Origin: an uncultured Mycoplasmatota bacterium
Lineage (GTDB): Bacteria; Bacillota_I; Bacilli_A; RF39; UBA660
NCBI GenBank assembly: GCA_946630615.1
Contig: CAMOYX010000005.1
Location: forward strand, 1-33,647
Length of the DNA: 33,647 nt
Direction: 5' to 3'
Part shown: positions 1 to 5,092 of the stretch, piece by piece
Position numbering within the stretch: position 1 is the first letter of the stretch
How the letters are laid out: the number at the start of each line of letters is the position of its first letter
The notes under the pieces: model-generated
Seen by the model: the letters and a program-made list of their open reading frames with translations, nothing else
The model's database searches: none
What the model was told of the DNA's origin: nothing
Made by a program: the position numbers and the translations under genes

Positions 1-8
1 TTATCATA

Positions 9-32
9 GAAAAAGAGAATTTTTACATTCTC
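9..32 (-). terminator. intrinsic terminator of the 56-442 gene
   Basis: GAGAAT/ATTCTC stem followed by a T-run on the minus strand. Confidence 0.55.
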
Positions 33-55
33 CTAATATCTTAATCTTACGATAA

Positions 56-442
56 TTAATTATCAAATCCTTTTTTATTAATAAATAATAAATATATTAA
101 ACTTATAATTACACCAACCACTCCATAAACCGCATCTATTAAATCTACTGTATTTATAAATGGAAATATTGTTTCATAAATAAGATTTATACTTATTAGT
201 ACTAATCCAACTATTACAATAATCCAATATTTCTTTCTATAACATAATAATAAATATCCGATTAAAGTACACAACATTAAACTTATAGTAAAATTAGTTA
301 TATGTGAATTGATTTCTTTTGTTATTACAAAAACATTTTCATTAAATATATTAATCCATCTAATAATTCCTAATATAAAACACAATAAGAATATAAATAT
401 TACTGATATTGTTGTATTTGTTTTGACTTTTCTTATATCCAT
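56..442 (-). CDS. small multi-pass membrane protein, hypothetical
   Basis: ORF with several hydrophobic segments; AGGAGTT Shine-Dalgarno upstream of ATG; hairpin terminator downstream at about 9-32. Confidence 0.65.
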   Translation of the reverse strand: MDIRKVKTNTTISVIFIFLLCFILGIIRWINIFNENVFVITKEINSHITNFTISLMLCTLIGYLLLCYRKKYWIIVIVGLVLISINLIYETIFPFINTVDLIDAVYGVVGVIISLIYLLFINKKGFDN

Positions 443-539
443 TTTTAACTCCTCTACAAATTACCATTTATCTATTTTTTTAATTATAACATAAAACCTA
501 GTTATTTTTTTGACTTACTAATTGCAAAATTACTAAAAA

Positions 540-561
540 CAGATGAGATTTCTCTCATCTG
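540..561 (-). terminator. intrinsic terminator of the TraX-like gene
   Basis: CAGATGAGA-TTTC-TCTCATCTG perfect 9-bp stem, minus-strand T-run. Confidence 0.8.
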
Positions 562-595
562 TTAGTACGGAATATCTTAATCTTCCGAACAATCA

Positions 596-1321
596 TTATT
601 TAAAAATTATTGGTATATTTCCATATATTACTAATCTTATAATTCCTATAATAATTAAATGCAATGGATAATATATGTAAAATAAATATTTCAGATTTAC
701 TTTACCTCTTTCACCATTATATAAATATAATACTGGAATAGTTAAACAAGTAAACAATTGCAACAATCCATATACTTTATCTAGGAAAATAAAATAAACA
801 GTTGCATACATTAATGTTCCAAGCATCATCATTATCATTTGTTTTTTAAAATTGTCTCTATATTTATTCATAAATATTATTGAAAATACAGCTATACAAC
901 TCCAATCTGATGGAAATGTTATTACAAATATTAAAATCATTAATAACACTTTTAACTTTTCGTTTATCTCACTATCAAATATGGCAAGAAGTGCTACTGC
1001 CCAAGCAAGAGACCACATAACACTTGTTCCATTAAATATAGAGTTAGGTATAAAAGGTATACCAAATGCTAAACAGAAAGCAAAATGAGAAATAAATGCA
1101 AATAAAAATAATCTTATTAAATATTTTTTTAAATTATGGGTATGATTATACCCTTCTACGATGAAAAACCACATTATTGGAGCTGTTAATCTTCCAACAA
1201 TATGAAGTAACATTACATACCATATTTTTTGACATCCTGGAAATGCTAACCAAGTTAAATGATCTATTGTCATCGCAATTATTGCGATTAGCTTTAAATG
1301 ATTTGAATTTAATCTTTTCAT
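596..1321 (-). CDS. TraX family membrane protein (acyltransferase-like)
   Basis: MKRLNSNHLKLIAIIAMTIDHL...GRLTAPIMWFFIVEGYNHTHNLKKYLIRLF is typical of TraX-family proteins; start moved from 1405 to the ATG at 1321, which has AAGGTGAT upstream. Confidence 0.8.
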   Translation of the reverse strand: MKRLNSNHLKLIAIIAMTIDHLTWLAFPGCQKIWYVMLLHIVGRLTAPIMWFFIVEGYNHTHNLKKYLIRLFLFAFISHFAFCLAFGIPFIPNSIFNGTSVMWSLAWAVALLAIFDSEINEKLKVLLMILIFVITFPSDWSCIAVFSIIFMNKYRDNFKKQMIMMMLGTLMYATVYFIFLDKVYGLLQLFTCLTIPVLYLYNGERGKVNLKYLFYIYYPLHLIIIGIIRLVIYGNIPIIFK

Positions 1322-1410
1322 TTTATCACCTTTATAATTATACCATACTTTTCTATAGTTTAGATTAATCGCAAGATTACTATATCGTGATTGAATTAGA
1401 TTCAAATTTA

Positions 1411-1440
1411 CAAAAAAACGTATCTAAACTGTATCTAAAA
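1411..1440. repeat. GTATCTAA motif pair (B-type repeat)
   Basis: CAAAAAAACGTATCTAAACTGTATCTAAAA; 17 bp identical to 3476-3492. Confidence 0.6.
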
Positions 1441-1465
1441 CAAAAAAAATTGCAATAAATTGCAA
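1441..1465 (-). terminator. putative terminator of the NUDIX gene
   Basis: TTGCAA-TTTA-TTGCAA followed by T8 on the minus strand. Confidence 0.55.
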
Positions 1466-1480
1466 CTTTTATGTAAGTTC

Positions 1481-2062
1481 TTATTTATGTCTTTTATTCA
1501 TATAACTAATATATGATTTTATTAAATCTGCATCCATTAAATTTTCAGGTACTTCTTCAGGATTAAAGAATCTTAATCTCTTAGTTTCAGAATCGCCTTT
1601 TAAATTAGAAGCATCTTCCATTGACACATCAGCTAAATATAATGACGTATTATTATAGACAATATCTCCATTCGGATAACTATTCTTTCTAGATTCTCCA
1701 GATAAAGTATCAATTAATTCAATTTCATTAGGATCAAGTTTAATTCCTGTTTCTTCAAAAGCTTCCCTTACTGCAGTGACTCTTAAATCTTCTCCTAAAT
1801 CTTGGCATCCACCAGGAAGGCCCCATTTATCTCTATCAGTTCTTTCTTGTAAAAGAATTTGACCATTTTCATTTCTTATAATAATAGCCGCACCTGTTTG
1901 AATAAATGGTATGTGACTAATTCTATCATCTAAAGCCATTCTAAATAGAACAGGGTAACCGCCATATTTGGCACTTAACTCCAATAATTGTTGTTCATCC
2001 AAGCTTAATATCAAATTTACAAATTCTTCGTGAGTATATTCTCTCATTTTTTTAAAGTTCAT
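1481..2062 (-). CDS. NUDIX hydrolase
   Basis: Nudix box GGCQDLGEDLRVTAVREAFEETGI. Confidence 0.92.
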   Translation of the reverse strand: MNFKKMREYTHEEFVNLILSLDEQQLLELSAKYGGYPVLFRMALDDRISHIPFIQTGAAIIIRNENGQILLQERTDRDKWGLPGGCQDLGEDLRVTAVREAFEETGIKLDPNEIELIDTLSGESRKNSYPNGDIVYNNTSLYLADVSMEDASNLKGDSETKRLRFFNPEEVPENLMDADLIKSYISYMNKRHK

Positions 2063-2124
2063 TATATCAACTCCTAGATCAATTATATCATGCCCTCTTA
2101 ATTAATTCATTCTGAAGTAGGAAA

Positions 2125-2148
2125 TTAAAAAAGTAGGACCTCTCCTAC
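2125..2148 (-). terminator. intrinsic terminator of the MGMT-like gene
   Basis: GTAGGA-CCTC-TCCTAC stem with minus-strand T6. Confidence 0.7.
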
Positions 2149-2198
2149 CTTGAAACTCAGAATAACTTAATATTGCGATTATTTAAATAAATTGTAAT

Positions 2199-2672
2199 TT
2201 ATAGTTCTATCAAACTTTTTTCAAAATCTTTAACATAGTATTTTATATTTTTTGTACCTTTTGAAATAATTGTATGTCCTTCTTCTTCAAGTAATCTTTT
2301 TTGTAGTTCTATTGCTTCTGGATATTTAACATTTAATTCTCCATCTGATTTTAATGTTCTCCAATATGGTGTAATATTTTTATCTCTTTGATAACTAGCC
2401 CATGCACAAATGTTTACAAAGATTCCACAAGTTAGCGGACAAGTAATATCAGTTTTATATTTTTTTGCAATTGCTTTTCTTAATGCATCAATAGTTATAA
2501 GTTTACCTTTTGGTACCTTTTTCATTAATTCATCATAATCAATTGGAGGAGCAATAACCATTGTCTTTCCTCCCCATTTTTTTGATGCTTCATTATCTAA
2601 TTCCACTATTTTAGGCATATCTTTACTATTGTTCATTTTAGCATTAAAATCTTTTTTATTTTCATTAGACAT
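2199..2672 (-). CDS. MGMT family / alkyltransferase-like protein
   Basis: TPYWRTLKSDGELNVKYPEAIELQKRLLEEEGH resembles the MGMT/ATL active-site and C-terminal region; the PCHR cysteine is replaced (PYWR). Confidence 0.7.
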   Translation of the reverse strand: MSNENKKDFNAKMNNSKDMPKIVELDNEASKKWGGKTMVIAPPIDYDELMKKVPKGKLITIDALRKAIAKKYKTDITCPLTCGIFVNICAWASYQRDKNITPYWRTLKSDGELNVKYPEAIELQKRLLEEEGHTIISKGTKNIKYYVKDFEKSLIEL

Positions 2673-2783
2673 TTTACTTCAACTCCTAAACAAATTACTA
2701 TTTATCTATCAGTTCTAATTATATTATATTTTTAAGTATATTTTTTATTGATTTGATTGGAATATCAAAAAACGTATGTAGAA

Positions 2784-3344
2784 CTAATTTTTAAATTCTT
2801 TTTTAATTTCAATTAGTATGTTTTTATATTTTTCATATAAACCATAATTATTATCATTTATGTCTTTTTTGCCAAACTCTATATAGTCTTCTAAAAATTC
2901 ATCTATTGTATCTTTATTTACTTTATCTTTAATAAGCTCCATACATACTTTTTCGAAACCTCTTATTGCTAATATAGCTAAAACATCATGATAAGTTTTT
3001 TCTGGTATGTTTGATTTTTTATATAAATCCATTACAAGTTCTTCTGTTAAAGGTACTGGATTTTTAACTATAATTTTATTAGTTCTATATATTCCATCCG
3101 GAGTAAACGTACCTGGGCATTTAATAACTTCTGCATCAGGAGGTAACTCAACATCATATAAAGTATCTCCTCGTCTAATCCATCTTATTATACTTTCATA
3201 TGTTGAGAAATTTATTCCTTTAATAGTATCTAAAGTTTTAGCATTAGAATCCCACTCATCACTTATATTAACTTCATTAAGCTTAAATTTTTTACCGCTA
3301 GCATTTGATATATCTTTATCCATTACTCTTACATATTTAGTCAT
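2784..3344 (-). CDS. hypothetical protein, family not recognised
   Basis: 186-aa ORF with AGGAGTT Shine-Dalgarno and a TATAAT-like -10. Confidence 0.65.
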   Translation of the reverse strand: MTKYVRVMDKDISNASGKKFKLNEVNISDEWDSNAKTLDTIKGINFSTYESIIRWIRRGDTLYDVELPPDAEVIKCPGTFTPDGIYRTNKIIVKNPVPLTEELVMDLYKKSNIPEKTYHDVLAILAIRGFEKVCMELIKDKVNKDTIDEFLEDYIEFGKKDINDNNYGLYEKYKNILIEIKKEFKN

Positions 3345-3464
3345 TATATCAACTCCTATATCAATTATACAATAAATTAACCACTGTCATTATGGGTTAT
3401 GACACTTTTATATTTTTTCCTTATAAATCAAGGAATTGAGAACATCAATTTGATTTTAAATACG

Positions 3465-3492
3465 TTTTAGATACTCAAAAAAACGTATCTAA
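3465..3492. repeat. inverted GTATCTAA motif (B-type repeat)
   Basis: TTTTAGATAC-TCAAAAAAAC-GTATCTAA; 8-bp inverted arms; shares CAAAAAAACGTATCTAA with 1411-1427. Confidence 0.6.
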
Positions 3493-3517
3493 TGATGATT
3501 GATTTAATTTCAGGTAT

Positions 3518-3547
3518 AAAAAAAGCCTTATTAACAAGGCTTTTTTT
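3518..3547 (-). terminator. intrinsic terminator following the displaced SEC-C tail
   Basis: AAAAAAAGCCTT-ATTAAC-AAGGCTTTTTTT. Confidence 0.8.
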
Positions 3548-3604
3548 ACTTACCACAACATTGTTTATATTTTTTACCACTGCCACATAGCGTCAGAGCG
3601 TTTA
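3546..3604 (-). pseudogene. displaced 3' end of secA (SEC-C zinc-finger tail) or remnant of another SEC-C gene
   Basis: minus-strand reading ...NALTL-CGSGKKYKQCCGK-stop; the same 13 C-terminal residues as intact secA, no intact ORF upstream (in-frame stop). Confidence 0.75.
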
Positions 3605-3613
3605 ATATTTCAG

Positions 3614-3637
3614 TCACTATTTTTCACGATTCTTCAC
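3614..3637. repeat. 10-bp-phased TCAC triplet (left)
   Basis: TCAC at 3614, 3624 and 3634. Confidence 0.55.
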
Positions 3638-3728
3638 TAAACCTTTATACTTTCCCACTTTTATTCATTTTGTATCACTCTTTTTAATGTGAAGAAAAGT
3701 GATGAAGAATGAAAAAAAGATACCTATT

Positions 3729-3751
3729 GGTATCTAAAAAGGTATCTAATT
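3729..3751. repeat. direct repeat flanking the P-loop gene pair (left copy)
   Basis: GGTATCTAAAAAGGTATCTAATT, 22/23 match to 5018-5039. Confidence 0.75.
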
Positions 3752-4298
3752 AATTCAAAATTTTGTTTAATAAATTGTTCAATACTTCTTTTCTTTCATC
3801 ACCTGATTTAGTATCTACTAAAGTCACATTGTATTTATCACATTCTTCTACAAGCATTTTATTTCTATCAAAAAATCTATCTACACAACTATTTAAGTAT
3901 TCTTCATTAACTTGTGCTATCCAATCAGTTGGTTTTGCATAGTGAACTACATTGTATTTTATTTCCTCTTTTGTACATTCAGGATATGCTAAGAAGTATA
4001 CTTCTACTTTATTCTTATTTTGTAATTTATCAATATCAGCAGGCAAATAATCATACATATCTATAACTATATTAATATCTTCATTTTCTGATTCATTTAT
4101 TGCTTCATTAACTACAGATTCAAAATAATTGAATTTCTTTTCTTCACTTAAATCATCAAAATTAATATTTAATCCATCTTCTATATATGTATTTAATAAA
4201 TCAAACGATATTCTATTAAATCCTTCTTTTTGAAGCATGTAAGCTAGTGTTGTTTTTCCACTCCTTGCATTACCTCCTAATATTACTACTTTTGCCAT
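3750..4298 (-). CDS. P-loop AAA/kinase-like protein
   Basis: Walker A GGNARSGKTTL near the N-terminus; ATG preceded by AAGGTG. Confidence 0.75.
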   Translation of the reverse strand: MAKVVILGGNARSGKTTLAYMLQKEGFNRISFDLLNTYIEDGLNINFDDLSEEKKFNYFESVVNEAINESENEDINIVIDMYDYLPADIDKLQNKNKVEVYFLAYPECTKEEIKYNVVHYAKPTDWIAQVNEEYLNSCVDRFFDRNKMLVEECDKYNVTLVDTKSGDERKEVLNNLLNKILN

Positions 4299-4932
4299 TT
4301 ATAACACCTTCCATTCTATATGATCCTGTAAGTGATTCTATTATATATATTGGTATGTCATAATTACTAAATGTACTTATGACATCTTCTTTATGTTTTT
4401 CCTGTTTTAAAGGAATAGTTTTAATTAATCTTTCTTTTTCATCTTCATTATCTAGTTCTTTAAACCAGGTTTTACTTTCTATCCTTCTTTTTAATTCTTC
4501 TTCATTTGTTACCTGTAAAACAAATGCTTCTATTCTTAAATTTTCTAATCCAGAATATTTATTTAAAAAGTTGCCTATTATATTACCTCTTTTAAGATTC
4601 ATATCATTTACTTGGCCTTTGATTAATAAAATATCATTATTGCTTTTAATAAAATTATCTGTATCATACATGATTCCAGTTCTTCTTTGAAGTGCCTCTT
4701 TTTTATTAAAATATAAGTTATCTTCTTCGATTAATGAATCATCATAATATGTATTATCTTCTATGGTTCCATAATCACTATTTCTATCTTCTAGAGTTAT
4801 TTCACTAATACTTATTTTTTTACCACTCATATTAAATATATTTAAAGTATTAATATCTCTATTATAAAGATTATTAATTAGAGTAATTTTTCCTGTTGCT
4901 GATTCACCAAATATCCATATTATTCTTTTCAT
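4270..4932 (-). CDS. P-loop NTPase-like protein with altered Walker A (GESATGKI)
   Basis: MKRIIWIFGESATGKITLINNLY; start reassigned from 5001 to the ATG at 4932 with GGAAGTGA upstream; overlaps the next ORF by 29 nt. Confidence 0.7.
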   Translation of the reverse strand: MKRIIWIFGESATGKITLINNLYNRDINTLNIFNMSGKKISISEITLEDRNSDYGTIEDNTYYDDSLIEEDNLYFNKKEALQRRTGIMYDTDNFIKSNNDILLIKGQVNDMNLKRGNIIGNFLNKYSGLENLRIEAFVLQVTNEEELKRRIESKTWFKELDNEDEKERLIKTIPLKQEKHKEDVISTFSNYDIPIYIIESLTGSYRMEGVINGKSSNIRR

Positions 4933-4990
4933 TTTTTCACTTCCAATGCCTTTGAGTTCTTTAACTAAATTATATAATATTTTTGTAAGC

Positions 4991-5014
4991 AAAAAGACCA
5001 TTTCTGGTCTTTTT
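4991..5014 (-). terminator. intrinsic terminator downstream of secA
   Basis: AAAAAGACC-ATTTCT-GGTCTTTTT. Confidence 0.8.
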
Positions 5015-5017
5015 CAG

Positions 5018-5039
5018 GGTATCTAAAAGGTATCTAATT
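5018..5039. repeat. direct repeat flanking the P-loop gene pair (right copy)
   Basis: GGTATCTAAAAGGTATCTAATT. Confidence 0.75.
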
Positions 5040-5062
5040 CACGTTTTTTCACTTTTTCTCAC
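5039..5062. repeat. 10-bp-phased TCAC triplet (right)
   Basis: TCAC at 5039, 5049 and 5059. Confidence 0.55.
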
Positions 5063-5092
5063 TTATCAATCTTCTAAAACCCTTGATTTTAC

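Noticed and set aside
309-494. Plus-strand ORF opposite the 56-442 gene, and other antisense ORFs (852-1088, 1177-1368, 3007-3375, 4379-4690, 9381-9566, 10045-10299, 11097-11312, 12098-12448, 14591-14800, 21278-21466, 24764-25051, 26065-26529, 26692-27054, 27348-27536, 30704-31078, 31450-31638, 31892-32074, 32465-32647, 32675-33037)
   Set aside because: Antisense shadows of better-supported coding regions in AT-rich DNA, with no recognisable families; treated as spurious.
596-1321. TraX name suggesting a conjugation module
   Set aside because: TraX-family acyltransferase-like proteins are common chromosomal genes in Firmicutes; no relaxase, T4SS or other transfer gene is present.
3546-3620. 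Stop-codon recoding (TGA as Trp) to extend the displaced SEC-C tail into a gene
   Set aside because: Intact genes here use TGG for Trp and read normally under the standard code. Sequence upstream of 3604 shows no coding resemblance.
1-5092. Integron-type attC sites
   Set aside because: Intergenic hairpins have unrelated stems and T-runs typical of intrinsic terminators. No R/L box GTTRRRY...RYYYAAC architecture and no integron integrase seen. The cassette idea rests on other repeats.
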